Below are positions 9,215 to 17,505 of a DNA stretch of 64,000 nucleotides, in pieces. The DNA is taken from positions 122,954 through 186,953 of the forward strand of contig NZ_WHOD01000082.1 in assembly GCF_013141765.1 (NCBI RefSeq), given 5' to 3'. Positions within the stretch are counted from its first letter, which is position 1; each line of letters opens with the position of its first letter. Position numbers and translations under genes: made by a program. The notes beneath the pieces are model-generated. The model saw only the letters and a list, made by a program, of their open reading frames with translations. It searched no databases and had not been told where the DNA came from. This DNA is from Paenibacillus foliorum. GTDB lineage: Bacteria; Bacillota; Bacilli; Paenibacillales; NBRC-103111.

Positions 9215-9511
9215 TTGTGGGTAGACGATTATCTGGATCTCTATAATTATGCCCGCAAGCTTGGCGACACCGAATGGCAGCAGCAGATATTGCAAACCTT
9301 AAACAATAAAGACGAATTGCGCGAAACGCTTCAATATAATCTATGGAAAATGTTCGATACGATTAATGGTAAAATGTTGGAGCTCTACGAACAGCTTCGG
9401 AGGAGTAAAGATAGCAATCAGATCGAAACTTTGAGGGAACAGGTTTGGGAGCTGAGGAATCAGAGGATTGTTATTTCGAGAAGAATTAAAGCAATAAGTA
9501 TAAAACGATAG
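9215..9511 (+). CDS. Small helical hypothetical protein, 98 residues
   Basis: Reads as an amphipathic, largely helical protein (WVDDYLDLYNYARKLGD near the start, then ELYEQLRRSKDSNQIETLREQVWELRNQR). The only start available is TTG at 9215 with no good Shine-Dalgarno sequence; the frame opens after a stop at 9176. It could be a short regulatory or structural protein or an N-terminally truncated relic. One of few plus-strand genes in the first 50 kb. A perfect hairpin follows its stop codon. Confidence 0.6.
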   Translation: MWVDDYLDLYNYARKLGDTEWQQQILQTLNNKDELRETLQYNLWKMFDTINGKMLELYEQLRRSKDSNQIETLREQVWELRNQRIVISRRIKAISIKR

Positions 9512-9529
9512 GAATTATTTTTAATTCCT
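9508..9529. terminator. Bidirectional terminator-like hairpin
   Basis: TAGGAATTA and TAATTCCTA form a perfect 9-bp stem around a TTTT loop, between the convergent genes ending at 9511 and 9552. AT-rich and hence weak. Confidence 0.5.
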
Positions 9530-9551
9530 ACCTATATCCTCAACTAATCCT

Positions 9552-10340
9552 TCACGCAATAATAACTTTGATTCCTCTCTCACGAAGCTGATCAATGACA
9601 TCGGACGGAGCATCCTTATCCGTAATTACAATATCAACCTTATCTATGTTAACAATACGGTAAAATGCCACTTTATTGAATTTACTGGAATCCAGCAGCG
9701 CTACCACCTGCTCGGCATGATCGATAATTCCTCGGACAACTCTGGCCTCTTCCATGCTTGGAGTCGTTAGTCCCTGATCTATACTGAATCCATTAGCTCC
9801 AATAAACGCATATTCCACATATACGCCATCCAAGGCTTTCTCAGCAGTTTCTCCAACAAGCGCAAATGTTTGGGGACGGATATTGCCACCCGTCAAAAAA
9901 ACTTGAATACTGTCAAGTCCCATCATGGCTGTTGCGATGTTAATAGCATTGGTAACTACGGTCAATGATGTGCGATCTTTAATCCGGGATGTTATCCGAC
10001 TAATCGTAGTGCCCGTCGACAACGCTATCGTCATTCCATCCTTAATAAATTGGGCAGCTTCTTCGGCAATAGCCGACTTCTCCGCTGTAAATTTATCTTC
10101 CTTCTCCACGAAAGAGGGCTCAAGGAACAAGTGCTCATTGACCACAGCCCCCCCATGACTTCGAAGCAGCAGCTTGTCACGCTCCAGCTTCTCCAAATCC
10201 TTGCGAATCGTGACTTCCGAAACCTTCAGCTCCGAGCTAAGAAACGAAACATCCGCACTCTTATGATGCTTTAAATAGTTGATAATGAACTGATGCCTTT
10301 CCAAGCCTCTCATCTTACGGCCCATGTGCTCTTTTTCCAT
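9552..10340 (-). CDS. DeoR-family transcriptional repressor
   Basis: The 262-residue protein has an N-terminal DeoR winged helix (RHQFIINYLKHHKSADVSFLSSELKVSEVTIRKDLEKLE, about residues 14-48, then LLRSHGGAV) and a C-terminal sugar-phosphate-sensing domain with ALSTGTTISRI, TNAINIATAM and LTGGNIRP. Such proteins repress sugar operons and are released by a phosphorylated intermediate (family knowledge). It has its own promoter at 10413-10441 with TTTCGTT motifs just downstream, and the same motifs precede the aldolase gene at 13935. It probably controls both itself and that operon. Confidence 0.92.
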   Translation of the reverse strand: MEKEHMGRKMRGLERHQFIINYLKHHKSADVSFLSSELKVSEVTIRKDLEKLERDKLLLRSHGGAVVNEHLFLEPSFVEKEDKFTAEKSAIAEEAAQFIKDGMTIALSTGTTISRITSRIKDRTSLTVVTNAINIATAMMGLDSIQVFLTGGNIRPQTFALVGETAEKALDGVYVEYAFIGANGFSIDQGLTTPSMEEARVVRGIIDHAEQVVALLDSSKFNKVAFYRIVNIDKVDIVITDKDAPSDVIDQLRERGIKVIIA

Positions 10341-10367
10341 TAAAGCTCCCTCACAAATCTCTATATA

Positions 10368-10441
10368 TTCGTTTCGTTATATTCCGATTGATTTCGTTTC
10401 GGTGTACACAGTAGTATAATGAATTCCTAAAGAAAAGACAA
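10368..10441 (-). promoter_or_regulatory. Promoter and putative DeoR operators of the regulator gene
   Basis: On the minus strand TTGTCT (10436-10441) and TATACT (10413-10418) are separated by 17 bases. Downstream of the -10 box the plus strand carries TTTCGTTAT (about 10372-10380) and ATTTCGTTTCGG (10391-10402), matching the TTTCGTTT core known for several DeoR-family repressors such as AgaR. The position favours autorepression. Confidence 0.65.
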
Positions 10442-10494
10442 TCGGCTGCTTTGTGAGGGAGACTTGAGATTATGGGTCAATTTTGCTTGAATGT

Positions 10495-11538
10495 TCAACG
10501 ATTGAGCAGCATAATTTTACCTTTCACCGCACCTGGTTCTCGATATAAGTCGAAAGCTTCGTTGATCTGGTCGAGGTCCAATCTTTTGAACACGATATCT
10601 TTGAAATTCAATTGGCCTTTACGTAGAAAATGAAGCGTAGTCTCCCATTCCTTGCCCGGAAAAGGCGCACTGTAAGACATCCATGAGCCTGTCAGCGTAA
10701 ATTCTTTGCGATTCATCAGCTCAAACTGCTTATGCGAAAAAGTCAAATCACGCACAGGCGTTCCAACAAAGCAAACCTTCGCTTTATTTGCAGCTAAATC
10801 AAAGCTCTGTCTCATGGTTATGTCGGAGCCTGCTGTTTCCATGACTACCCCAAAGCCCTTACCGCCTGTTATGCTTTTCCATTCCTTCTCGGATCCAGAA
10901 TTCAAGGAATTAATGACATGATCGGCTCCCAATAATTGGGCGGTTCTCAATCTCTGTTCATCAATATCGAACACTGTGACTTCTCTAGCTCCCCAAATTC
11001 TGGCCCACTGCAGAACGAGTAAACCAATATTGCCTCCACCTAGGATGGCCACATGCTCTCCGCCTTGAAACTGAATTAATTGCAGGGCATGCAGAGCTAC
11101 TGCCGATGGTTCCACCAGTGCAGCCTCTTCAAAGCTTACATCCTCACCGAACAGGATCGCGTTGTCTTCGGGAATCGCAACATATTCCGCCCAGCTTCCA
11201 TTGACTCTGGAGCCAATGAAGGAATACTGCTTGCATTGAGCGTAATTGCCGCTGCGACAATCATCACATTGCCTGCAAGCCTTTAGCGGTACCCCTACAA
11301 CTCTGTCGCCTACTTTTACTCGGGTGACATCGCTGCCTATTTGGTCTACGACCCCGGCAAATTCATGTCCTAGCACGATAGGATAATGATGAGCGGCTTC
11401 TCCCAAAACTCTCGGCAAATCCGAGCCGCATATTCCCGTTGCTTTCACCTTCACTAATATTTCATAGGATTCCAAGACAGGAATATCTATTTCTTCTACT
11501 CGTATTTCGTTCGGCGCATACAATACGGCTGCTTTCAT
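10495..11538 (-). CDS. Zinc-dependent polyol (phosphate) dehydrogenase, GatD-like
   Basis: A medium-chain dehydrogenase of about 347 residues with catalytic zinc motifs ICGSDLP and GHEFAG, structural zinc cysteines in CRQCDDCRSGNYAQC, and a Rossmann glycine motif GGGNIGLL. The segments SDLPRV, FIGSRVNGS and LTGSWMSYSAPFPGKEWE are close to galactitol-1-phosphate 5-dehydrogenase. Start taken at ATG 11538, which begins the conserved MKAAVLY; an ATG four codons upstream overlaps the kinase stop. In the operon it would oxidise a polyol or polyol phosphate to the ketose. Exact substrate unknown. Confidence 0.88.
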   Translation of the reverse strand: MKAAVLYAPNEIRVEEIDIPVLESYEILVKVKATGICGSDLPRVLGEAAHHYPIVLGHEFAGVVDQIGSDVTRVKVGDRVVGVPLKACRQCDDCRSGNYAQCKQYSFIGSRVNGSWAEYVAIPEDNAILFGEDVSFEEAALVEPSAVALHALQLIQFQGGEHVAILGGGNIGLLVLQWARIWGAREVTVFDIDEQRLRTAQLLGADHVINSLNSGSEKEWKSITGGKGFGVVMETAGSDITMRQSFDLAANKAKVCFVGTPVRDLTFSHKQFELMNRKEFTLTGSWMSYSAPFPGKEWETTLHFLRKGQLNFKDIVFKRLDLDQINEAFDLYREPGAVKGKIMLLNR

Positions 11539-11543
11539 AAGGT

Positions 11544-13058
11544 TCACCATCCCATTCTCGGAAACAAATCTTTTAGTCTGCTATAGGTTTCCAAATAAAT
11601 ATCATAAACCATCCGGTACATCTGCTGGTTATCCGAATTAGGGATCTGCTCACGATTCATGCGTACCGTCCTTGCTACCGCATCTTCATAATTCCGATAA
11701 ATTCCCGTTCCCACACCTGCCAAGATTGCTGCCCCCAATGTGGTTGCAGAGTCGGACGAAGAGACTTTGATTGTTTTCTCGGTCACATCCGCCTTGATTT
11801 GAGTCCAGAGCGCACTGTTAGCTGCGCCTCCTGTACTATGCAAGGTGTGAATCCGAGCTCCGCTCTCCTCAGCCGTCCTAAGATTGTGCTGCAAAGCGAA
11901 AGCACTGCCCTCCATTATAGCCCGAGCCATATGCCCTCTGGTTTTCTCATAGGATAAGCCAATGAAAACACCTTTGGCTTCAGGATCCCAGATCGGTGAA
12001 CGCTCCCCTGCCATATAAGGCAGGAACACAAGTCCTTCGCTCCCTGCCCGGATTCGCATGGCTTCTTCATTAACTTGCTGGAAGAAATGCGTCGAATCCT
12101 TGCTTTCACCCGCAAATTCTCTCCTCAGCCAGTTCAAGCTGCCTCCACCTACCGTTCCACCCTGCAGGATCCACATGTCTTTTACAACATGACAGCTAAG
12201 TATTAGCTTCTCGTTCTTAATAGGCCGGTCCATCACTATGCTCATGCCACCAGCCTGGCCTCCTTGCTCCTGCACCTCTCCAACCTGAATAGCACCGGCG
12301 CCCAGCGTCGCACATGCTGCATCCAATCCACCCGCTACGACGGGTGTTCCAACTGCTAAGCCGGTTTCGGAAGCTGCAAGAGGCGTCACTCCGCCAACTA
12401 TATCACTGCAATCATAAGTAGGAGGAAGCAGCTCAGGGGCTATCCCCATTTGCTCGGCAAGATTATAGTCCCATGATTTCGTTTCAATATTAAAAGCATG
12501 CAGACCATTGCCTTGCGACACATCCTGGGAATATTCCGCCGTCAGCTTATATACAATATAACTATTACATTGTAAAAATTGGGTTGTTCTCTTGTAAAGC
12601 TCAGTTTCGTTCTGCTGAAGCCAACGTATTTTGCCTGTGACATAGGAGGGTGCCATCGGATTTCCCGAAACCGCAAACAGCCTCTCCTGATCAATCGTTT
12701 GAATCAATTGTTCACATTGCGATACCGCCCTGCGATCCAGCCAAATGATCGCATTCCTCAATGGCCGTCCTTGTCCATCGACCGCAATCGCAGCACCGCT
12801 CTGTCCATCAACCCCGATTCCCTTAATCTGACTGGGTTGTATACCGGTTTGCTTAAACATAGTTTGGAAATTAACACATACTGCGCGCCACCAATCATCC
12901 GGGTTTTGCTCCGCATACCCAGGCTGTGGATAATGTGTTTGATAAGGCTCTGTTCCTTGAAATACAACGGTACCCTCCGTATCGAACAGGGCGACCTTAC
13001 AGCCAGAAGTACCAATATCAATACCGATTAAATATGTATTCAATATGTGAACCGCCAC
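11544..13058 (-). CDS. FGGY-family carbohydrate kinase (xylulokinase-like)
   Basis: The 504-residue protein has the FGGY architecture: an N-terminal phosphate loop GIDIGTSGCK, WLDRRA, and the C-terminal GGLDAACATLGAG and STGGAANSALW motifs. Length and motifs match XylB-type kinases that phosphorylate ketopentoses or ketohexoses. It lies between a class II aldolase and a GatD-like dehydrogenase, so it probably phosphorylates the ketose made by the dehydrogenase and supplies the aldolase. The GTG at 13058 overlaps the ribosome-binding site; TTG at 13043 is an alternative start just before the conserved core. Confidence 0.9.
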   Translation of the reverse strand: MAVHILNTYLIGIDIGTSGCKVALFDTEGTVVFQGTEPYQTHYPQPGYAEQNPDDWWRAVCVNFQTMFKQTGIQPSQIKGIGVDGQSGAAIAVDGQGRPLRNAIIWLDRRAVSQCEQLIQTIDQERLFAVSGNPMAPSYVTGKIRWLQQNETELYKRTTQFLQCNSYIVYKLTAEYSQDVSQGNGLHAFNIETKSWDYNLAEQMGIAPELLPPTYDCSDIVGGVTPLAASETGLAVGTPVVAGGLDAACATLGAGAIQVGEVQEQGGQAGGMSIVMDRPIKNEKLILSCHVVKDMWILQGGTVGGGSLNWLRREFAGESKDSTHFFQQVNEEAMRIRAGSEGLVFLPYMAGERSPIWDPEAKGVFIGLSYEKTRGHMARAIMEGSAFALQHNLRTAEESGARIHTLHSTGGAANSALWTQIKADVTEKTIKVSSSDSATTLGAAILAGVGTGIYRNYEDAVARTVRMNREQIPNSDNQQMYRMVYDIYLETYSRLKDLFPRMGW

Positions 13059-13080
13059 CTTTTCACAGCCTCCGGCCAGT

Positions 13081-13935
13081 TTAAGCTTTATTAGTGCATC
13101 CGCAAAGCTCCATCTTTTGTAACGCCAATTGTTTAACTACCGTTTTGGCAATAGACATGTATGAACGTGGGTCCAGATCATTAGGATGCTCGACAAAAAA
13201 TCGCTGCAAAGAGTTCGTAAATGCGTTCTTTAATTCTGTCGCTACATTCATTTTGGCCATACCTAAAGCTACGCATCGTTTCACCTGCGCTTCCGGGATA
13301 CCAGATCCTCCGTGCAGCACGAGCGGCACTTCAACAATACCCGCAATAGCCTCAATTCGTTGAAAATCAATGTTCGGTTCGCCCTTGTATATCCCATGTG
13401 CAGTACCAATGGCAGGAGCTAATGTCGATACCCCCGTCAACTCAACAAAACGCTGGCACTCATTGGGATCTGCAAGAGATGCCATATCTTCATCAACATG
13501 TATATCGTCCTCTACACCGCCGACTTTGCCCAATTCAGCCTCCACATTCACATTCAACGCACGAGCTACCTCAACCACTTTCTTGGTCATCTCTACATTT
13601 TTCTCAAAAGGATGCATCGACTGATCAATCATAACTGAAGTGTAGCCGGCTCGAATGCATTGGATAATGAGTTCGAAGCTTTGACAATGGTCCAGATGAA
13701 GCGCTATCGGTATTCGCGCCTTTTCCGCTGCAGTTCTTGCCGCATTTGCAATATATTCAATACCCAAATGCTTCACAGTTCCTACAGTGGTTTGCAAAAT
13801 AAGCGGTGAACGGCTCTCCTCCGCGGCGTCAACTACTGCTTGCAGCATTTCTAACGTATGAACGTTAAAGGCTACAATCCCATATCCTTGCTTTCTTGCC
13901 TGCTGCAGCATAGGTGTGGATGATACTAATGCCAT
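13081..13935 (-). CDS. Class II ketose-(bis)phosphate aldolase, GatY/KbaY-like
   Basis: From ATG 13935 (preceded by AGGAG at 5 bases) the protein has 284 residues, exactly the usual GatY length; the longer frame from a TTG at 13977 lacks a ribosome site. Motifs: AFNVHTLEMLQ near the start, zinc-binding LHLDHCQS, EAELGKVGGVEDD, GTAHGIYKG, LHGGSGIPE and KMNVATELKNAF. These define the zinc-dependent tagatose-1,6-bisphosphate/fructose-bisphosphate aldolase family. It cleaves a phosphorylated ketose to DHAP and an aldehyde. First gene of the polyol operon. Confidence 0.92.
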   Translation of the reverse strand: MALVSSTPMLQQARKQGYGIVAFNVHTLEMLQAVVDAAEESRSPLILQTTVGTVKHLGIEYIANAARTAAEKARIPIALHLDHCQSFELIIQCIRAGYTSVMIDQSMHPFEKNVEMTKKVVEVARALNVNVEAELGKVGGVEDDIHVDEDMASLADPNECQRFVELTGVSTLAPAIGTAHGIYKGEPNIDFQRIEAIAGIVEVPLVLHGGSGIPEAQVKRCVALGMAKMNVATELKNAFTNSLQRFFVEHPNDLDPRSYMSIAKTVVKQLALQKMELCGCTNKA

Positions 13936-13980
13936 GAGTGCTCCTACCCTTCTAATTTTACTATAAAATGAAATCAATTA

Positions 13981-14050
13981 ATTTCGTTTAGTTATTTATA
14001 AGTTTCGTTTTCTTTCAATATAACATATTTCGAATGACTCTTTTTGTCAA
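13981..14050 (-). promoter_or_regulatory. Promoter and putative DeoR operators of the polyol operon
   Basis: On the minus strand TTGACA (14045-14050) and TATGTT (14022-14027) are separated by 17 bases. The plus strand shows ATTTCGTTTAGTT (13981-13993) and GTTTCGTTTTC (14002-14012) between promoter and gene, the same TTTCGTTT words as in front of the DeoR gene. Confidence 0.7.
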
Positions 14051-14158
14051 TCCCTACTATATATTTCATTGCGCCACTGCATGATTACGGAAAAAAAACT
14101 TTTTGTTGTACAATAGAGTTAATCTATCCCGTAACAACACATTTTTGAGGTGGTCATA

Positions 14159-14836
14159 TTGGAGCAAAATCAGCAGGATTTAGCAATCCAACCCATTATA
14201 GAATCGGATAACCATCGCTATAAAGAATGCACTTGCTGCAAAATGCCAAGGCTGCTTTCTGACTTTCTCCGCAGGACTGGCAAACGTTCCGGAAAAGAAT
14301 CGCGCCGCGGCACGTGTAAAGCTTGCCGCAAGCTGCTAAAGGACAATAAAAAATCCCCAGGCTCGCCATCGCCAGAGCTGCAATCCTCAGCTCCCAAGCG
14401 ATTGGTTAAGCGGCCGCTTCCCACCCCTCCGCCAAAGCTGGAAGGGCCCGATGCATCCATACTTGTCCCGAACCGACAAGGTATCCTAAGGATGCGCGGC
14501 AAAACGGATAAGGGACGCCGCTGGCAGCAGGAGACAGACCTGGAAACGGCGGTTACCCTCGTACGCGAGCATGCCGCTGTAGTCGTAAACCGCAATACGG
14601 TACGACGCGTGTACAGCAATAAGACATTCCGGCGATATATATTGGAGCGCGACCAATGCACCTGTTATTTTTGTGGAGAATACGGCGATACTATCGATCA
14701 CCTGCTGCCTCGTGCCAAGGGTGGTCATACAACTCCCGTCAATTGCGTATGCGCCTGTATGCTATGTAATCAGAGTAAAGCGGACCTCAGCCTCGATGAT
14801 TTTATCCATTCCAAGGGCGGAACTACTCCCACTTAG
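14159..14836 (+). CDS. HNH endonuclease-domain protein with N-terminal zinc cysteines
   Basis: About 225 residues. The N-terminal part has two Cys pairs (CTCCKMP and CKACRK) of a zinc-ribbon kind, a Pro/basic linker follows, and the C-terminal part is an HNH domain: LERDQCTCYFCGEYGDTIDHLLPRAKGG with CMLCNQSK, where D-H is the catalytic core and the four cysteines bind structural zinc. TTG 14159 is preferred because GAGGTGG ends 5 bases before it; GTG 14150 lies inside that ribosome site. Such stand-alone HNH proteins are common in Paenibacillus and their role is unknown. No phage genes are nearby. Confidence 0.8.
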   Translation: MEQNQQDLAIQPIIESDNHRYKECTCCKMPRLLSDFLRRTGKRSGKESRRGTCKACRKLLKDNKKSPGSPSPELQSSAPKRLVKRPLPTPPPKLEGPDASILVPNRQGILRMRGKTDKGRRWQQETDLETAVTLVREHAAVVVNRNTVRRVYSNKTFRRYILERDQCTCYFCGEYGDTIDHLLPRAKGGHTTPVNCVCACMLCNQSKADLSLDDFIHSKGGTTPT

Positions 14837-14846
14837 CTAAACAAAA

Positions 14847-14880
14847 AAAAGAAGCTGATTCGCAAGAATCGCTTCTTTTT
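14847..14880. terminator. Bidirectional terminator between HNH and TetR genes
   Basis: AAAAAAGAAGC, GATTC, a GCAA loop, GAATC and GCTTCTTTTTT form a strong stem with A and T tracts on both sides, between convergent genes. Confidence 0.8.
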
Positions 14881-14904
14881 TGCATGATATAATCAGTGAG
14901 TCTC

Positions 14905-15504
14905 TCACAGCTTTATTGACTTGTCCGTCGTCAGTCCATCCGAAACAAACAATAGGATATACTCCCTAATTTGCTCCTTACTGAGCGGTTCCCGCTGCTT
15001 CGATTTGCCCCATTCCGTAGTCAGTGAGAGATAAAGCTTCAGAATAACGAAAGTGAGAATTTCCGAATCGTAAGCTTTGATTTCCCCTTTTTGTATACCC
15101 TTGTCAATTTCCTGCTTTAAATAATCTATGACCACGCTCTCCAAGCGCTGCAAACCTTCCAATGCCTGCTGCGTTCCGATATCACGGAATTCTTGAGCCA
15201 GCTTAATAAAGAGCTCATGGCATGCCCGAAATTCCAACAGCAAATCGAGCATCCTGAATAAATTTTGGAAAAATGTATCTTCTTCACGCATTCCCTTGTG
15301 TATAGCATCCTTCATTTCTTGCATAGCATCTTGCAATATGGCTTCGAACAGTTCTTCTTTGGTTGTAAAAAAGGTATAAATCGTGCCTTTCCCTACATTC
15401 GCAATTTTTGCAACCAAATCCATAGTCGTAGCCTTGTAACCAAATTGAGAAAACGATTGTGTGGCCGCAGCCAGTATTAATTTTTTCTTATCAACCTTGG
15501 ACAC
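14905..15504 (-). CDS. TetR-family transcriptional regulator
   Basis: The 199-residue protein starts at GTG 15504 after GGGAGAG. The TetR helix-turn-helix lies at about residues 8-55 (ILAAATQSFSQFGYKATTMDLVAKIANVGKGTIYTFFTTKEELF). The all-helical remainder is a ligand pocket with no recognisable specificity. It follows the ABC-2/HlyD/secreted-protein operon on the same strand; two near-identical palindromes of TetR-operator type precede that operon, so it is probably its local repressor (inference). Confidence 0.9.
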   Translation of the reverse strand: MSKVDKKKLILAAATQSFSQFGYKATTMDLVAKIANVGKGTIYTFFTTKEELFEAILQDAMQEMKDAIHKGMREEDTFFQNLFRMLDLLLEFRACHELFIKLAQEFRDIGTQQALEGLQRLESVVIDYLKQEIDKGIQKGEIKAYDSEILTFVILKLYLSLTTEWGKSKQREPLSKEQIREYILLFVSDGLTTDKSIKL

Positions 15505-15641
15505 CTGCCGTCTCTCCCTTCGCTACCATTCTTTAAAAATTTATCACGATCCCGCATGGATTGCAATTCTATTGACGCATAGCTTGCAGTGGAATAGGAG
15601 ACTCCCATAAGATCAGCACTGTAAGTCCCCCTCCATCACCA

Positions 15642-17477
15642 TCATTGCTTCAATATGCCAACCAGTCTTTTAGCCTCTCCTGTTGGTGTAGCCATAACCT
15701 CATACATCTGGATCGTCAGAGGATACTCTTGTTCGTCTGTGCGAAGATTATCGAATTTAATGAATTGTTTGCCGCTGATTATACGGTTCGTACCTGTAAA
15801 TGGAAGATCCTTAGCACCAATCTGCTTGCCTGTAGGATCAATGAGCTCCAAGCGCAGCTTGGCAAAGTTTTGATCGACAGTAACCTTTTCATTGCGTTCT
15901 ATATCCATATCCATCATCAGCCTGTATGTGTAAGTGATAGGAGATGTAGTAGAGCCATAGGTTTGTGCGTTTAGAGTCCAAGTATTTAATTTTACATTAA
16001 ATGGATAAAAAGACATCTCGCTTGCGGTCGGATCTGAAGCTTGGAAGGAAACCTTGTACGCTCCCAAGGGGGTGCCAGTAACTCCTGTTGTCTTGCCGTC
16101 TGAGAATGCTACGACCATCTGATTATCTTCTAATTCCGAAGGCAGATTGTAGGAATAACTGATTACATAGCTGGAATGAGGCATGATCTCCGATGCGGTC
16201 GCTGCTTGTCTGGTCCCACTGTACTTCAGTCCTTGCTTGGATAACAGCTTCGTTTGGAACACAGGAAGCGGTATCGGAATATCCCCGTTATTGGTCAGCA
16301 TGTATTTGGCAATAGCTGTTTGGTAGCCTTCGCCTTCGTTAAGGTATTTATGAAACTCTACTAATGAAATGGACATATTCGGGTCAATTGCATTCGAGAT
16401 TGGGTCAAAGCCAAATGCCGTTTCCGCTTCATAGACGGGAGCTTCGGCATATTCAGTCGAAATGCCGTTACCTGCCGGCCATTGAATGTTATATCGTCCC
16501 ACATTGTAGGATAAGGCGTTCACTTGTCCCTTAGCATCTACCTGCCGGAAGGTCTCTGTTGTTAATACGTTAAATGAGTTCAGAATCGTATCCTTATCGG
16601 TTGGTATTACGAAATGAAGGTACTTCCTCCCTTTGGGCTCCAATATGATTGGCCCCTGCTCTACTCTCTTTCCATTGAAAACCAATTTATTGGAAACGCC
16701 CGGTTCAGCCTTGCCGTCTAAAGTGAAGTCAGGTACTGTCCTATCGCTATCGGATGGATTCTCCGCTAGCAGCACGACATTATTAATTGGACCCTCCGGT
16801 CCAAAGTCTTTGCTTACGGATACCGGGGTGTATTGAATAGGAGAATCGATGACAGCCGGAAGCACGAACGGCTCCCCCCAGCTTCTGCTATCCGCTGGAT
16901 TCTGCAGAACAGAATTCTGGCCGTTCCAGCTGACTCCCGGAACAGGAATCGATAATTGAACGCTCTCTTTCTTCGGATAGGAATACCAATCTACGGAATA
17001 CCAAGTCAGATCCGTAAGCTCAAAAGCATCGTTGCGATCCACGGTCACATAGTAATTCAGCTCTTCGACTGTTTGGGTACGAATGACATGCGCGTTGAGT
17101 GTACTAGCCTGAAGGGTAATCTCCTGATTGTCGGCAGTTGTAACCCGCAGATCGAGATCTGGAATTTTAACAGTCTTGGACGCCCCTTGACTCTTAATTC
17201 GGATCACTGCTGCAATACGCGTTCCTTCGCTGGTCTTCTCATTCAGCAGGCTTTTTACCTCAACCTGCAGCGAATCCGTTAATGCGTAAACCGCTGCAGC
17301 CTGTTGTTGTACGATATCCGTAGGCCCCACTGCCAAGGCAGCTTTCGGAGCAGAGATCGCAGCTGTAAGTAAAGATGCTGTAAGCAGCACAGATACAAGA
17401 GAGGCCTTCCGGCGGGATAAGTACCTTTTTTCCCTACGGATAGAATCATTGTTGAGTCGTTGATTTGTAGTAAGCAT
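15642..17477 (-). CDS. Large secreted or cell-wall-associated protein of unknown function
   Basis: From ATG 17477 (AGGAG at 8 bases) the protein has 611 residues. A long basic N-region (RREKRYLSRRKASL) and a hydrophobic core ending near ISAPKAALA form a signal peptide. The rest is beta-rich with no cysteine clusters, catalytic motif or anchor that I recognise; it reads like tandem immunoglobulin-like or DUF-type beta domains. It follows the HlyD-like gene by 28 bases. The linked permease and adaptor suggest a client or extracytoplasmic partner of that system. Function unknown. Confidence 0.8.
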   Translation of the reverse strand: MLTTNQRLNNDSIRREKRYLSRRKASLVSVLLTASLLTAAISAPKAALAVGPTDIVQQQAAAVYALTDSLQVEVKSLLNEKTSEGTRIAAVIRIKSQGASKTVKIPDLDLRVTTADNQEITLQASTLNAHVIRTQTVEELNYYVTVDRNDAFELTDLTWYSVDWYSYPKKESVQLSIPVPGVSWNGQNSVLQNPADSRSWGEPFVLPAVIDSPIQYTPVSVSKDFGPEGPINNVVLLAENPSDSDRTVPDFTLDGKAEPGVSNKLVFNGKRVEQGPIILEPKGRKYLHFVIPTDKDTILNSFNVLTTETFRQVDAKGQVNALSYNVGRYNIQWPAGNGISTEYAEAPVYEAETAFGFDPISNAIDPNMSISLVEFHKYLNEGEGYQTAIAKYMLTNNGDIPIPLPVFQTKLLSKQGLKYSGTRQAATASEIMPHSSYVISYSYNLPSELEDNQMVVAFSDGKTTGVTGTPLGAYKVSFQASDPTASEMSFYPFNVKLNTWTLNAQTYGSTTSPITYTYRLMMDMDIERNEKVTVDQNFAKLRLELIDPTGKQIGAKDLPFTGTNRIISGKQFIKFDNLRTDEQEYPLTIQMYEVMATPTGEAKRLVGILKQ

Positions 17478-17505
17478 GTGAATCACTCCTGTCTAATTTG
17501 TAGGT

